Shown: positions 44,011 through 55,699, counted from the first letter of the stretch. The stretch is 64,000 bases of DNA from Leptoclinus maculatus (GCA_032191485.1 JAVDOI010000010.1:22528277-22592276); one strand, 5' to 3'. Notes: a model not told the origin generated them from the letters alone. Program-made: numbers and translations.

Positions 44011-44466
44011 TAGGGGTGGGGGAAAAAATCGATACAGCATAGTATCGCAATATTTTGCGTGACGATATTGTATCGATACACGGAAGCCAAGTATCGATCT
44101 TTTATTATATAAACTATAAACGTTTTGGTACTAGAAAAATAAAATCAATTGCTTTTTCAGTCCACTAGATGGTGCTGAGTTGTTTTCTGGTGAGGTCAGC
44201 GTGATTGGTTAGAAGTTGGTCAAAAGAAAGATGGAGACATCGGAGAAAGAAATCAGAAATGCGCCGTCCACGTCGGACATTTCACAATACAAATGATTGA
44301 AGTGAGATGAACAGACTGAAAACTTTATCTTATTAGATAAAACATAATTTGCAGTTGAAAAAAGGTAATAAATTGCAATATATCATAATATGTTATCGCA
44401 ATACTCAGCATATCGCAATATCGTGATAAAATCGTATTGTGATAATATCGTATCGCGGGACCTCTG
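44011..44466. mobile_element. hAT MITE rich in ATCGATA/TATCG words
   Basis: Starts TAGGGGTGGGGGAAAAAATC with GATACAGCATAGTATCGCAA and ends AATATCGTATCGCGGGACCTC. This is the common fish MITE whose ends fold on TATCG repeats. No transposase; target duplication not clear. Confidence 0.7.
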
Positions 44467-44469
44467 GTG

Positions 44470-46060
44470 ATGGAGATTGACCAACATGCATTTCTAACAG
44501 CATAACATCTACTTAATACAATGATCATGAAGTTCATGGGAAAATCTCAGTTTTTTCTTTTGGAAATGGGGAAGTCTCAAAGGAACCTTATGGTGATATT
44601 GAACTGTTGAGATCTCTGACTGCTTCATCCATACTTCATTGGTGGCAACCTGGATTACAATGTTGCTCAAGCTAGTGAGGATGTGTGTCTTGGTCCCCTG
44701 CTTGTCCCTAAATGGCCAACAATCTCAGGATAGCCTCATGTTGGTTTTAGAGGGGCACTTAAGCCAAAGGTAGTGTTAGCTGTGGGTGAATAGGTTAAGT
44801 TAGTAGGCTAGGCTCAGAGCTAAGCAACAGAGGATACCTGGAACGAGATTGATTCGAAAATAATATGTAAGTCTAACAACATTTGGATTTAGCGCAGTAA
44901 CAGAGTAGATATGTAAAAGAGTGAAGAGATTAAAACAAAATCAATGAGAGAGTAGACAGTGGTTATCGATCTCACTGAAATCATGATGTGCCTCACAGGA
45001 AGCAGCACCACCACCAATTAGAACAGAGGCAAGAGAAAGTAAAACGATATCTGTGCATATGGAAACATCTAACTGATTGGTCATAGCTTGGTATTCCACA
45101 TAGCATCATGTTAAAGTGAAAATGATCAGAAGTCAGACACAGCTCCATCAGAGACCTTCAGGACGTTCACAGTTTGCTCTTATATCTGCGTCACTGATTT
45201 TCACCTGGACCCCATATTTATTAACTACATGTCCTCATCCAAAACTGTTGTCTTGTAATGCTATTATCTTTAAAGTAATGGAATTGTGTAGGTAGTTTAA
45301 ATAGACTGCAGGCTGTCCTTGCATTATTTGCTCTTTTGGCATTGTTGTCTGTGTGTTTTTGTTGCCATAGATTAAGTGAATGTAAACTTCTTAATCACTC
45401 AAGGAAAACAAACTGGATGGTAATGACAAAATAATGCAAAGCATGACAGGATTTCAGTGCCTGCAGAATCATATGAATTCAACTAAAAAAGAACATCATC
45501 TGCCCTTGGCTGCATGCCATCTGCGTCCAAGGACTTCAGTGCCCTCTTGGGAAAAGCTTTTCCTATGCAGCCTGCCCGGTCTCTTCATCCATTACAAAAC
45601 TGTCAGAAAACCACAGTGGGGCATGGAACACTTTTAAAAGAAAAGGAGGCAGTGACCATCGGCTAAGACTGATGACTGGAGTTAAATATCATCAAAATTA
45701 CTGAACATAATGATTTTGAAATCCACCTATTTTGCACGTCAAGATGACTTGTCCTGAGGAGTTCTACGCAGCCTTTGAAACAGTTGTAACGCATCCTGTG
45801 TGGCTCTTTGTAGAGTCTGACCTATAACATGTAAAGATCATGGCTTATACCAAGGATTGATGGTTGAAGATCAGATTAAATGTGTAATGATAGTGAAAAC
45901 TTTCCACTTTCTGCAATATTAATGTATTGAGGCAAGCCTGAATAAGCTCCCGAACTGAATGTGTGCATCAATAAAAACATATTTCATAGATTGTAGTGAA
46001 TGGATGCTCTTCATGTAGACTGCTAATTTGTGACAATATGAGGTTAAAAACTGGGGGCAT
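44470..46060. other. 1.6 kb without recognisable feature
   Basis: Noncoding, possibly low-copy DNA. A 67-codon ORF at 45434 lacks support. Confidence 0.4.
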
Positions 46061-46071
46061 GGAGTTTGAAA

Positions 46072-46120
46072 GATAGATAGATAGATACTTTAATAATCTT
46101 GCCAGGGGAAATTTGTTAAA
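46072..46120. repeat. GATA repeat with ACTTTAATAATC...GGGGAAATTTG tail
   Basis: AGATAGATAGATAGATACTT followed by TAATAATCTTGCCAGGGGAA resembles the end of a fish LINE; a second copy of the motif is at 63665-63705 (GATAGATAGATACTTTATTC). Confidence 0.5.
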
Positions 46121-46339
46121 TAGATGTGCTGATTTGCATTTTTGGGCAAGTAATTTAACAAATGTAATCATTACATATTTGTCATTGATAGGTTAATGAC
46201 ATTACCTTACTGTTTAACTTAACAGCAAAGCTGTTTAAGTTAAACATTACATGCACTACATTAAACATGACATTACATCCGTTATTCCGAACTTCTCCAG
46301 ACAATGTGCGGTCAAGTAACTCCAAATCCTTCACACAAG

Positions 46340-46700
46340 GTTCATTTATTGTCATTGTACAACAGGCGTGTGCAACAAAATGCCGTTTGTAGTCAAATTT
46401 TGCTACATAAGAAAAACTGTTCTGAAGTCTGATGGTTCGGCGGCTGATACTTCTGTATCTCTTTCCAGACGGAAGCAGGGTGAACAGGTTGTGGCTGGGT
46501 GGGTTTTGTTTTTTAATATCTTTTGAGCTCTTCCCAAGCTCCTCTTCTCACCAATATCACTGATGCTAAGTAGATGGGTGCCAATAATGTTCTGGGCGGT
46601 TTTAATCGCCCGCTGTAGATTCCTCCTATCCTGTGCCGTACACATCCCATGCCAGTTTGTAATGTTTGCAGTCAGGATGCTTTCAATTGTTCCTCTCCAC
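46340..46700 (-). pseudogene. LINE C-terminal fragment and 3' end
   Basis: Minus strand reads WHGMCTAQDRRNLQRAIKTA, NIIGTHLLSISDI and, after frame changes, THPATTCSPCFRL. This is the thumb/C-terminal region of L2- or Rex1-type LINEs (DR..LQR.V..A..I.G..LP...). A minus-strand AATAAA and TGACAATAAATGAACC near 46340 give the 3' end. No reverse transcriptase core remains. Confidence 0.7.
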
Positions 46701-47039
46701 AGTAAATTCTGTCAAAGAAAACACCAAACAACACCTGCCGAGCAGAACTGGGAAGGTTGCGATTGCTATTGAATATACAGAAACAAGAAATTTTAACATT
46801 TTAATGACATCTAAATACAAATCCAAAAGACATTTAAAGCACTAAAAGCCCGAGAACTGAAACCTGTCAACAGTCCTCTCAGTCAGCTGATGGAGAAGCT
46901 AACTAACCAGGCTCCCATCAGCACGGATTCAAATCACAACAGAATTAAATCAATTATGAATCAGTCCAAAGATCTTTAGATATTTAGAACATTGGATAAA
47001 TAAAACAAAAAGCCAAAGTAGACTAAATTGTTATTTGAC

Positions 47040-47480
47040 CATGAACAGAGAATAGAAATTTGCTGAATATCTGCACTCTGTCCGAGATAGAAAACTGAGA
47101 CTGATCCTGACCAAATACAGGCTCAGTGACCACCAACTGGCAGTAGAGACAGGAAGACTTTGGGGAAATAACTAAACAATGTCAAACTGTCTCATGTTAA
47201 GCCCAAAAGAGAAACTGTCAGTGCTTCTAATTGAAGGGACAACAGCTCCTCTAGCAGATAAATATGTACCTGCCTGCCACAGCTTGAGGGAAGCACAGTC
47301 ACAAATAGATTCCCAAAATTAAGTATATTTAAATAGCTGTTTAAAACTGTAGTGTGCTGTATTGTATGATATTGAACTGTATCAGTATAACCTGCATATG
47401 ATAGCTGTGTATTTAATATATGTGTTCTGTAAAATGCTTTGGCAATAACATATTTAGTTCATGCCAATAAAGCTAAATTT
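47040..47480 (+). pseudogene. LINE-like 3' fragment with KYRLSDHQLAVETGR motif
   Basis: Plus strand near 47070-47165 reads RDRKLRLILTKYRLSDHQLA then VETGR, a motif I recall from the C-terminus of a multicopy fish LINE-type polyprotein (normally followed by a Cys/His cluster, lost here). The tail CTTTGGCAATAACA ... CATGCCAATAAAGCTAAATT near 47450-47480 is the matching 3' end. Frame is open for only about 40 codons. Confidence 0.55.
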
Positions 47481-47484
47481 AATT

Positions 47485-49075
47485 GAGAACTGAATTGAGA
47501 GAGATCAAGAGAGAGAGACAGAGAGTAAGATATCGAAAGAGAGAGAGAGAAGCAATTACAGAAATGATTTAAGATAAATTAATTAAACAGAAAAACGAAA
47601 AGGATTATAGAAAACAAGATAAGTAAAGAGTCACAGAGAAGCTAACGTGACAGCTAATGACGGAAGAGGAGTGGGAAAACTATGCTAAACAAAGCTACAC
47701 TAAGCTAAGGATAAAAGGCTCCAAACTCTAGAGCAGTCTTCCTTTCACCCAAGGGAAGTAGTAGAATAATAATATAAGCCCCTTCATATCCACCAAACTC
47801 TATTTTTTAAGCTTCCACATAAGGATGTACACAGGCTAGGCCTGCACTAACTTAAAGTAGCTTGCTAAGTAGCAGCAGAGGGAGCAGTAGAGAGCCGTTA
47901 GGGAGCCCCGTTTCTAGGCGGGGAAGTCTTTCTCACCTAACACGGTGGTCACTCCGTCAGCTGTCCCACCTGCGAGGATATACGTTCCTCTTGGAGGTGT
48001 CGGAACAATACCTTCGGCCTTTTATCTCACCCCGTAGCTAAATCGTTAGGATTTCGGAATTAATTGTCTTTTTGAAAGTCTTTTACGGCTCATGCCCTAG
48101 GCGCTCTCAATAGGATGTAACCCTAACACCCGGTATGTAATAGTTATGTACATCGTCTATACTTTACTATTGCCTATTGTGAACATTCTCACCATTTATG
48201 ACTAACACTGCCAAGTCTTCACCCAGGGAACTTACCTTAAGCTCCTCTGCATGTTTCAGTCGTCACATCTTATCACACAGTTAACGGACAGGGGAAGAGG
48301 GTTAAATTGTTTTAAAGGACCCGAATACTTTGTTTTGCTTCAGACACTTACTAAATGTAAGGCTGTGTTTTTATTTCAGGTTTTCACACAATAATCACAT
48401 TAAACAATTTAAATTCAATGAAACAAGTCTCTGTGCTCCAAGAACACATTTTAACTCTCCTACTGTAATGGGGTTTTCCTCTTTCTCAGCTTTCACTGAT
48501 TTGCTTATGAGGAATAAAGTCCAGCTTCTATCCTAGAAAATCTCCCCTCCTTTTTCTTCTCTCTGCTCTGCAGGCACTCTCAGTCAGCTCTCTGACATTC
48601 CTACTTTTTTGGGGGTCTATCTTTCCTATGATAGCAAAAGCGTCTTCTATTCCTCGTCTCTGAGGGGTAAGACAGTAGAAGGGTCTTCTTGTCCTCTATT
48701 CTAAGGGTGGGGGGTAAGACCTCTAAGGATCTATTCAAGAAATCTATCCCATTATCTCGTTGGGGAAAAGCCCAAATCTAACATTTTTTCTGCTGATCTA
48801 AGGCTGGCACCTTCAGGTTCATGAGTCCTCCTCTTTCTAGGGCCGAAACAGAATGTAACTGGTTTGATCCTGTTAGAACCAGAAGCACTATATAAGGCTC
48901 AAGTGACTATGTTACACAAAGTGTCTAACTCTAAACAGTTTAAATGTTAAATCACATATATCATAAAATAAAACAAGTTATATTATGATGGTTATAAAAA
49001 GTGTAAACAAGTTATATGTTGTGATGGTTATACTTTGAACTCAAAAAGGTTACGGGTTATAATAGCTATACTTTT
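47485..49075. other. 1.6 kb without recognisable gene
   Basis: Begins with GAGA-rich low-complexity DNA (47500-47550). 48600-48730 has a repeated GGGTAAGAC/AGAAGGGTCTTCT wording. 48960-49060 has repeated AGTTATAT(T)ATGATGGTTATA units. Composition changes near 47880-48100 (higher GC) hint at an unrecognised LTR or element, but no ends were found. Confidence 0.35.
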
Positions 49076-49300
49076 ATGCTTTCATACTTTTCTACGATCT
49101 TTCTACAGTCCGCACAGCAGCAAAGAGACCTGCATAGCCAGGTGAGAAATGAGTTGAAGGCATCCCTGCAGGAGCTGAAAGGAGAGGTCCAGGAGATGCA
49201 GCAGGAAAGTGAAGTCGCTGCACCTGAGAGAGAAAACCATCGTCAACCTAAAATAGCAGCTCCACAGTCTAAGAGCCAGCCAATGAGCTTTAAAATGTAG
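49076..49300 (+). CDS. Possible coiled-coil exon of unknown gene
   Basis: Open frame with an acceptor-like CTTTCTACAG just before SAQQQRDLHSQVRNELKASL, then QELKGEVQEMQQES, stopping at 49300. The Glu/Gln/Leu spacing suggests a short coiled coil. No donor site is obvious and I know no homologue; it might be a retrocopied exon or chance. Included because it is the most protein-like ORF of 44.5-49.5 kb. Confidence 0.25.
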   Translation: MLSYFSTIFLQSAQQQRDLHSQVRNELKASLQELKGEVQEMQQESEVAAPERENHRQPKIAAPQSKSQPMSFKM

Positions 49301-49351
49301 CATTCTGGTGTACTCTTAGAAGAAAATTAAGTGATAAGACATTTAACCTTT

Positions 49352-50708
49352 TAACCCACAGCCCCCTTTTGGCTTCTGCTCGAAGATACTATACCCATAC
49401 TCAAAGGGGGCCTTACTCTCTAACTACAAGGTCTATTTGAATAATTTCAATTTATTAATAACACTCAAGTGGGTGAGCTTTGATGAGAGGTGTACATATT
49501 GTGTATATGTTACTGGTTAATACCAAATGAAGATGGAACACAGCTCAAATGGAAAACAAATTTCAGGTTCGCCTGATTGATATTGATTGATTTATTTGAA
49601 ATAATGCAGATTGAAGCCTAAAATACTCAACAATCATAGCACAACATGTTTGAAGTCTCCACAAAACCGATTTTACTTCGATTGAGTGAAGCAGGCCCAC
49701 GTTATAAGGATTCAGTACGGAGAAATCATGCGAGATCAAGCGAGGTCAAGCCAAAATTCTCATTTTGGAACCAGCTGTTGCAGCTGTTCTATTTTAATTT
49801 GATATACTATATAACTATATATTTCACTTGTTTATCACTAATATTGTTCAATGACATCATCATACATCATTTTGAGCCATTGTGAGCCATTTTGAGCTCT
49901 CTGACGCTCTCATAATTCTCCTTCATGGAATTTTCTCGTCTCTGTGTGTGTGTGCATGTGGCTCTTCCTAAGGCCTGTGATTGGCGGATTTTCGTCATGT
50001 GACCACTTTTTCGAACCGGGAGAATGAAACGAATGCACCAGGAAGTTCCTTGAGATGACTCACTGACTTTCTAGCCACTAAAAAGCCAAAGGCGCGCCGA
50101 GCCTCCCCCGAGAGTAAAATCATTGGCTCAACAGTAAAAGGCGGACCATCTCGTCATACATGCATTGTAAAAGTCCGCCATTTCGTCAGACACACTGAAA
50201 CACACAGAGACACACACACACAGACGAGAGAACATGTCCGAACACGTCTGAAATGGATTACCGGCAGTTTCCAGCGTTTTTCTTCAAGAAAATCATCTCA
50301 AGGTACGAAGCGTTGTTGAGCCGTTGTTCGTCGGTTTTCTTGCTATAAGTTTTTAATGGTTTCAAGGAGAGGAATATGAAAGATACGAGTGGATTCGCTG
50401 TCGAGTCCTCGTGCTTTCTGATCTACGGGTCGGCCATGATCGCAGTTAGTTTTGTCTTGGTATCTGAAAACGAAGTGCGTAGCTCGGCGTTTCCTGGCGA
50501 AAAAATACGTAAAACTGTAGTAGTACTTCTGGTATATTTAATTACTTTGTGTATAACTGTTTTTTGAGTGAGTAAAATGATTCTAGGTTTTTTTCGGCCA
50601 GAATCTCATCGTTATGTAGGTATATGATATGTCATAAAATATAATTTGTATTCGTTTAGCAAACGTGATTTGTACTACATGTGCGTTATATATGGGGCAC
50701 TCGCGGCA
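49352..50708. mobile_element. Diverged piggyBac-like element, copy 1
   Basis: Left end TTTTAACCCACAGCCCCC, GGCTTCTGCTCGAAGATACT; interior GTGTATATGTTACTGGTT, CAGGTTCGCCTGA, ATTTCACTTGTTTATCACTA, TTTTTTGAGTGAGT; right end TATATATGGGGCACT near 50708. All of these recur in the same order, inverted, in the better-bounded copy at 61660-62669. No transposase is seen; the right boundary is approximate. Confidence 0.6.
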
Positions 50709-50899
50709 TCATTTTCAAAAGTTTTAGTGATATAAAAACAAAGATAGCAAGAGTAGCGAGAACCATCGCCTATACAAAATAAAGGCCAGTTGACCCCCCC
50801 CCCCAAAAAAACAACAACTCTACGGATCTACACGATTCACGTGGATGATATATTTTGATTCAAAATGGCGAATTTCGCCGAAAAGCGACAAGTTTGCAG

Positions 50900-51480
50900 G
50901 TATGCACCCTGACTGACACCAGTCCATCACAACAACCAGCAGTAACAGGCACAGAATCAGTCCCAGGTTGCCGGTGGATTGGGCCCGGATGCATTTCAAA
51001 CCTGCCAAATCAAGATCCATGGTGCTGAGAAAAGGGATGGTGGAGGACAACCATCCCAGAGAAGCCAGTCAAGAGCATGGGCAAGGTTTCTGACACCTCT
51101 CTGAGGGACACAACTGCCATCCAGTCGACCTGCGCTGAGTAGTTGACAAGTTGGGTCTACCTGGAAAGTTCAAAGCCTGGGTCTATCAGCATTGCATTCT
51201 TCCCAGAATCATGTGGCCCCTCCTCATCTATGCAGTCCCAATCTCAACAGTTGAGACCTTAGACAAGAGGGTCAGCAACCACCTAAGGAGATGGCTGGGG
51301 TTGCCAAAGAGCCTGAGCAGCATTGCACTCTACGGACACAACAACAAACTGCAACTGCCATTCAAATCCTTGGAAGAATTCAAGGTAACAAGATCCAGAG
51401 AAGTGGTGCAGTATAGGGACTCAAATTATCCGAAGGTGGCAAAAGCAGGGATCAGAGTGAGGACTTTCAGATATTTATAA
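50900..51480 (+). pseudogene. LINE reverse transcriptase C-terminal fragment (GLPGKFKAW type)
   Basis: Plus strand reads, with two frame changes, RMHFKPAKSRSMVLRKGMV near 50990, then from 51150 GLPGKFKAWVYQHCILPRIM, WPLLIYAVPIS, HLRRWLGLPKSLSSIALYG (about 51280) and LQLPFKSLEE. I recall this as the region downstream of the reverse transcriptase of a LINE-type element spread in fish and invertebrates. The core palm is missing; it stops at 51480. Confidence 0.6.
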
Positions 51481-51811
51481 TGCCACAATCACATCATTTA
51501 AACCAGCAGGGAGTGCTGAAGCAATATTAAAACCATGAACGCAAGTACATTTCTTTAAAACACGTAATTATAGTGACGGATGTCACCATGTAAAATGTGT
51601 TTTTGGAGCAAACAGTTTTAACAGGTTCCCAACATGCTGTTCTAAAGTGATAAAAAATAACATTATTTGGCATGATTTGAGACCAGTGGGTGTTGTCAAC
51701 CACGTGATTGATAGTTGACAAGTTGTCCTATCTCTATTTGTTGTATCAAATCTGAATATTATGCAAGTCTTGAGAAATCAGGAATTCTAATCTATTCTAA
51801 TTGTCATTATT
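51481..51811. other. No gene seen; spacer
   Basis: Noncoding spacer. Confidence 0.4.
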
Positions 51812-51942
51812 AGCTGGAGGGTACAGCAGAATTGTCATCAGAAGAAAATAACCTAATTAATGAGTTGGCACTGTCCTGGGATTTGCCTCCAGTCACATCT
51901 GAGAACAGGAGATGGCTGCTTGACAAACTGCTCCTCCATGCT
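51812..51942 (+). CDS. Isolated exon of an uncharacterised fish multicopy gene
   Basis: Between an acceptor (CATTATTAG) and a donor (GTGAGT at 51943) lies LEGTAELSSEENNLINELAL then SWDLPPVTSENRRWLLDKLL LHA, open throughout. It resembles an exon of a fish multicopy family (perhaps the one whose other exons lie at 52396-54246), but it is on the opposite strand to those. No neighbouring exons on plus were found, so it is a fragment. Confidence 0.35.
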
Positions 51943-51956
51943 GTGAGTATTCAAAT

Positions 51957-52230
51957 GTATCCTTTAAATCCTGATCACATTGTCAGTCAATTATCTCAAG
52001 CTGTATATCGACGGGCAGATCCGCAGCCTTAACTATAAATTGCGAGCGAAAAACTGCAAACTCGGTCTCAAGCTCACCAAAGACCTGAAACCGCTGCTCA
52101 AACTCCTGCAGCAATTCCGTAATTTTGTCTTTGTAGCGACTCATGTCAGCAGTAACTCCGGTCATTTGCACATTTCTTAGATGAGGGAAATGAGTATGAA
52201 GGCAAATCAATGTCAAATTCCGAGAGCGCA
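51957..52230 (-). pseudogene. GTF2IRD2-like hAT transposase, C-terminal part
   Basis: Minus strand reads HLRNVQMTGVTADMSRYKDK, ITELLQEFEQRFQVFGELET, EFAVFRSQFIVKAADLPVDI and QLEIID, then a stop and QCDQDLKG. This is the segment before the dimerisation motif in the same transposase. The dimerisation motif itself is lost. About 120 residues are missing between this piece and the one at 54377. Confidence 0.8.
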
Positions 52231-52395
52231 AATGAGATCCATGCGCGCGCGCAAATTTTACTTTGGCGAGCGCTTTTACATCACTCCGCAAGCAAAATTC
52301 CCGCTCGCGAAGCTTAAACCTGCACAAAATGCTTCATTCTCAATATAATATGAGGACAATAAGGACCCCCGCATAGTTAACTGTGACAACATTAC

Positions 52396-54246
52396 CGGTT
52401 CAAAAGAAGAACAACTTCCCAGCTGACATTCCATCGCATGCAAAGTCAGCAGCTGAACAGGCATGTTCAGATGACAATTGGCACATCGCGCTTTTGGCAT
52501 TTTTTCAAACTCCTTGGCTGAGTAGGGCAAGGGGGAGGTGTCCAAGGTGTCCTGGATGGGCATAATATAGAGACAGCTCTTTCCCCCAAAAGCTTTGGTA
52601 AGGTAGGCCCCTGTGTATCCTTCTGCCTCAGGTGCCAAAACACTTAGTTTCCGCTGGAAAAGGTGGAAAAAGACAAAAGGTGTTTTTAGTTATTGTAATG
52701 AGAACATGTAAACCAGCCATTATAAGAGTAGTAGAATGATATTACATGTTATTCAACTGCTGACATATTACACCACACAGTTGAATTTAGTAAGAACATT
52801 CCATCTTACCAGCAGCCTTATGGAGCATCCAAGCCCCTTCCAGTGGTACCATTTTGGAATATGTCTCCATCAGTATCATTGATATCTATGTGGAAAGCGG
52901 AAAACAAGTGTGCAGTTACTACTGTAACCCTCCCCCATGTCCTCTCTGTTCAGGTAGACTTGTTTCAGGTACTACTTCATTGGATTGGCAAACAGTAGCA
53001 CATCTCTACACCTTTATTTTACCTGGGAGTGGTCAGCAGTTTCCGGAATACCTATAGTCCTCCTGCCAAGTCCAGCCCGAAGAAGGACCATCTCGTCAGA
53101 AGACTTCGGTGTATGCCCTGTGCATTTATTCAGCAGAAAAAACTGGATTGACGTTGACTTGACAGCCCTTCTTTTGAGAGATGGCGTATAGTTTTTACCA
53201 GATTTGAACAGCCCAGGGAAAGCCCTGAGGAGTTGAGGAAATGTGTAAGATTAAAAAGGCACGAAGAAGCTGTTTTATAATATATCAATTCTAAAAATTC
53301 TCGAGAGCTAATGTTCCAATTTAACAAGACCCTGAATTATAATTGATTGAGAAGTTAACACAAAGACCCCTCAGTTGAGGATGAAAACGATGTACCCTCA
53401 CACTGATAATAAGAACAAACTTAATTTCCTACAGCAGTTCCAAACCTGGCCATATTGTGCTCCACTCTATTTCCTGCTGTAGGACAGCCAGGGGTCCTCT
53501 GCTGCCACCCCTGGCCTACCTGACGCTGCCTTGTTCCAGCCTGCTCCCTACTGCCAAGGGCAGACAGCGGCTGTCCCTGTGTAGCAGGCTGTCTGTTGCC
53601 TACTGCCACCTGCTCTCCCTGAACCTGTACTTCATCTGTGAAAACAATTCAAAACCTGGCTATAAGACCCTAGGAGCTAAATATACTGAGCAATACGTTG
53701 AAGATAGTAAGTCTATCTAGATCATATTGATTTATACATTAACAACATAGTTCCCAGGCCTGCCAGAAGTAATCTATATAGTTTATGGGAATGTCACACG
53801 CTGTCTGCTATGTCATCTCACACAAGTTTCACAACATACTTACGGTTTTGAGAAGATGGCTCATCTTCTTTAGCCAAGGCACTTCTTAACAAGTCTACAA
53901 CACGCCTGGCAGCATTTTGCAACTCTGCCTGTTATACCGATATAAACAAAATATAGTAGACTTTTACAATCACAACAGAAATACACGCTGGTTAGCTAAG
54001 ATTAGGTAAGCTACACCGTAATAGCTAGCTAGCTATTAACGTCATTTTTACGCAGATTTGCTAGCTTCATGTTGCAGGCAGATAGCCGTTGCACAGTCTT
54101 CTGATGGCGTGTAGTAACCCAATGTAAGATATTAAAATGATCTTAGTTAACTGTAAAGCAAAGAACATGATACACTATGTTACACCAATCACGCAATAAA
54201 TAAATAGCTTTTAGAAGATATACGTTACCTCTTTGTGGTCGGCCAT
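52396..54246 (-). CDS. Compact six-exon gene, N-terminal half of a G2E3/HECT-like fish family
   Basis: On minus: exon 1 54229-54246 (MADHKE, donor GTAACG); exon 2 53844-53928 (AELQNAARRVVDLLRSALAK then EDEPSSQN, donor GTAAGT); exon 3 ends at 53635 with acceptor TTTCACAG (Gln-rich, HEVQVQGEQVAVGNRQ...); exon 4 53023-53224 (FPGLFKSGKNYTPSLKRRAV, IQFFLLNKCTGHTPKSSDEM, LLRAGLGRRTIGIPE; donor GTAAAA); exon 5 52810-52885 (METYSKMVPLEGAWMLHKAA, donor GTAAGA); exon 6 52396-52653 (RKLSVLAPEAEGYTGAYLTK, LYIMPIQDTLDTSPLPYSAK, CANCHLNMPVQLLTLHAMEC; donor GTAATG). The last motif is a small C2HC zinc-finger-like unit. I recall this order from fish proteins annotated as G2/M phase-specific E3 ligase-like, which end in a HECT domain absent here. 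The exon 5 to 6 phase does not fit, so it may be a pseudogene. Confidence 0.55.
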
Positions 54247-54376
54247 GCTTCGTACTGGCTCCCCCGATTTCTGTAATTATAGGCCGATCGCAAAGCACCT
54301 TTATACCGCCTACTAGCAACTGTAGTCCAATTAGATGTAGAGATACAATGGAGACTGGGTCCGCTCACTTACTGTC

Positions 54377-55250
54377 AAAAAGAACCTCGGCTTAACCGCC
54401 TTACTTCAGTGTGGTATGGTAGGCCACAGGTGATGTCTTTATCACTGAGGAGGCTGTCAAACTGACGGTGATTCAGCCCTCTGGCTCGGATGAAGTTAAC
54501 AGTTTGGAGAACCACTTTCATGACGTGATCCATTTTTAACGACTTGCAACACAATGCCTCCTGGTGCAAAATACAGTGAAATGTCCAAAAACTTTGTCCT
54601 CCATTTGCAGCTTGTACTTTCTCCCTGAATTTCGTCACAACACCTGTTTTTCTCTCGATCATTGATGGTGCGCCGTCTGTAGCCACACTGACAGCACGGG
54701 TCCAGTTCACTCCGACCCGGTCCAGCGCTTCAACGAGAGCGCTAAAAATTTAATTCGTTGTAGTGGTGTCTGTCATAGGTACCAACTCAAGGAACTCCTC
54801 GGTGACCGCAAAGTCTCATCAACACCACGAATGAATATGGCCAGTTGAGCAACATCTGTAATGTCAGTACTCTCATTGATTGCAACTGAAAATGCTACAA
54901 ATTACTTGACTTTATGCTTCTTTTGGTCATCCAAATCTGCTGAAAGATCAGCAATCCTATCCGTCACAGTATTCCTCGTTGGGCTAATGTTGGCAAAAGC
55001 CTGTCGCTTCTCGGGGCACAAGATTTCTGCAGCCTTCAGCATGCATGTTTTCACGAACTCACCCTCGCAGTATGGCTTTGAGGCTGATGTTATTTCGTTA
55101 GCAATAAGGTAGCTAGCTTTCACTGCTGCATCACTTATCTCTTGGCTCGGGGTAAAAACGGACTGTTCTCTTTTCTCAGTTGTCCTTGCAAGCGGTCGTA
55201 TTTTTCGCCATGGTGAGTTTCATAGTGGCGCCAAATATTATATTCTTTGA
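54377..55250 (-). pseudogene. GTF2IRD2-like hAT transposase, N-terminal and central part
   Basis: Minus strand pieces read KASYLIANEITSASKPYCEG, CMLKAAEILCPEKRQAFANI, TVTDRIADLSADLDDQKKHK (54902-55123), then NWTRAVSVATDGAPSMIERK (54650-54715), FREKVQAANGGQSFWTFHCI, LHQEALCCKSLKMDHVMKVV and GLPYHTEVRRLSRGSF. These are characteristic of hAT transposases related to GTF2IRD2 C-terminal sequence, including the catalytic TDGAPSM Asp and the C-x-x-H pair of FHCILHQ. Frame changes near 54720-54900 and 55140 and a stop at 54375 disable it. Confidence 0.8.
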
Positions 55251-55472
55251 GCACAGAAACTTGCTGCGAACACAACAAACTCAGTTCTCAGTGTAAATCG
55301 CTACTCTTAACTTGTTTTACAGTCTATGGCATGCTCTTACTGATACAGTGCGACCCCCAGTGGACTGATTAGGAATAGCAGCTACTTTTATAGAAATGCA
55401 ATTTATGTCTTTCTGTAATTTTCACACTTAGCAAAGTCATCCAGCCTGCGGGCCGTATTTTTGACACCCCTG

Positions 55473-55668
55473 GCGTAGTCGGTGGCAGTTCCAGCCATGC
55501 TGGAAAAACTGAAGGTGTTTCTGTTTGTGGGGTACAAAGCACCAGTGCAGAGCATAGAGTTGCATTTCGTTGTCAGGATTGAGAAGGCCTTCTCTGTCAA
55601 GGTTGGTAAAGATGGTGTAGAAGATATCAAGTACGCCGCCATAAACGTCTCTCCAGAGCATTTCTATT
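55473..55668 (-). pseudogene. Integrase-like (RIExLWRDV) exon fragment cut by the hAT
   Basis: After an acceptor (CCCCATCAG) the minus strand reads IEMLWRDVYGGVLDIFYTIF, TNLDREGLLNPDNEMQLYAL, HWCFVPHKQKHLQFFQHGWN and CHRLR, where the hAT end begins. This is the C-terminal part of an integrase-core (DDE) protein family that is multicopy in fish and invertebrates, in which RIE includes the catalytic Glu. No further exons were found upstream. Confidence 0.6.
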
Positions 55669-55699
55669 CTGATGGGGAAAACAAATATTTAGTCTGCCT

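Larger units (their letters stand above)
51957..55472 (-). mobile_element. GTF2IRD2-like hAT transposon, split by a 2.1 kb insert, 3' truncated
   Basis: 5' end CAGGGGTGTCAAAAATACGG at 55472 (minus) is a Charlie-type hAT terminus. The N-terminal and central coding part (54377-55250) and the C-terminal part (51957-52230) are on the same strand and in the right order, separated by 52240-54377, which encodes an unrelated gene. The 3' terminus is missing, cut at about 51957. The 5' end interrupts an integrase-like exon directly after its HRLR motif. Confidence 0.75.

Noticed and set aside
46072..46095. GATA repeats and other short arrays as CRISPR
   Set aside because: No spaced direct repeats with unique spacers; simple microsatellites of a vertebrate genome.
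53457..53720. 87-codon plus ORF
   Set aside because: Antisense of the Gln-rich third exon of the G2E3-like gene.
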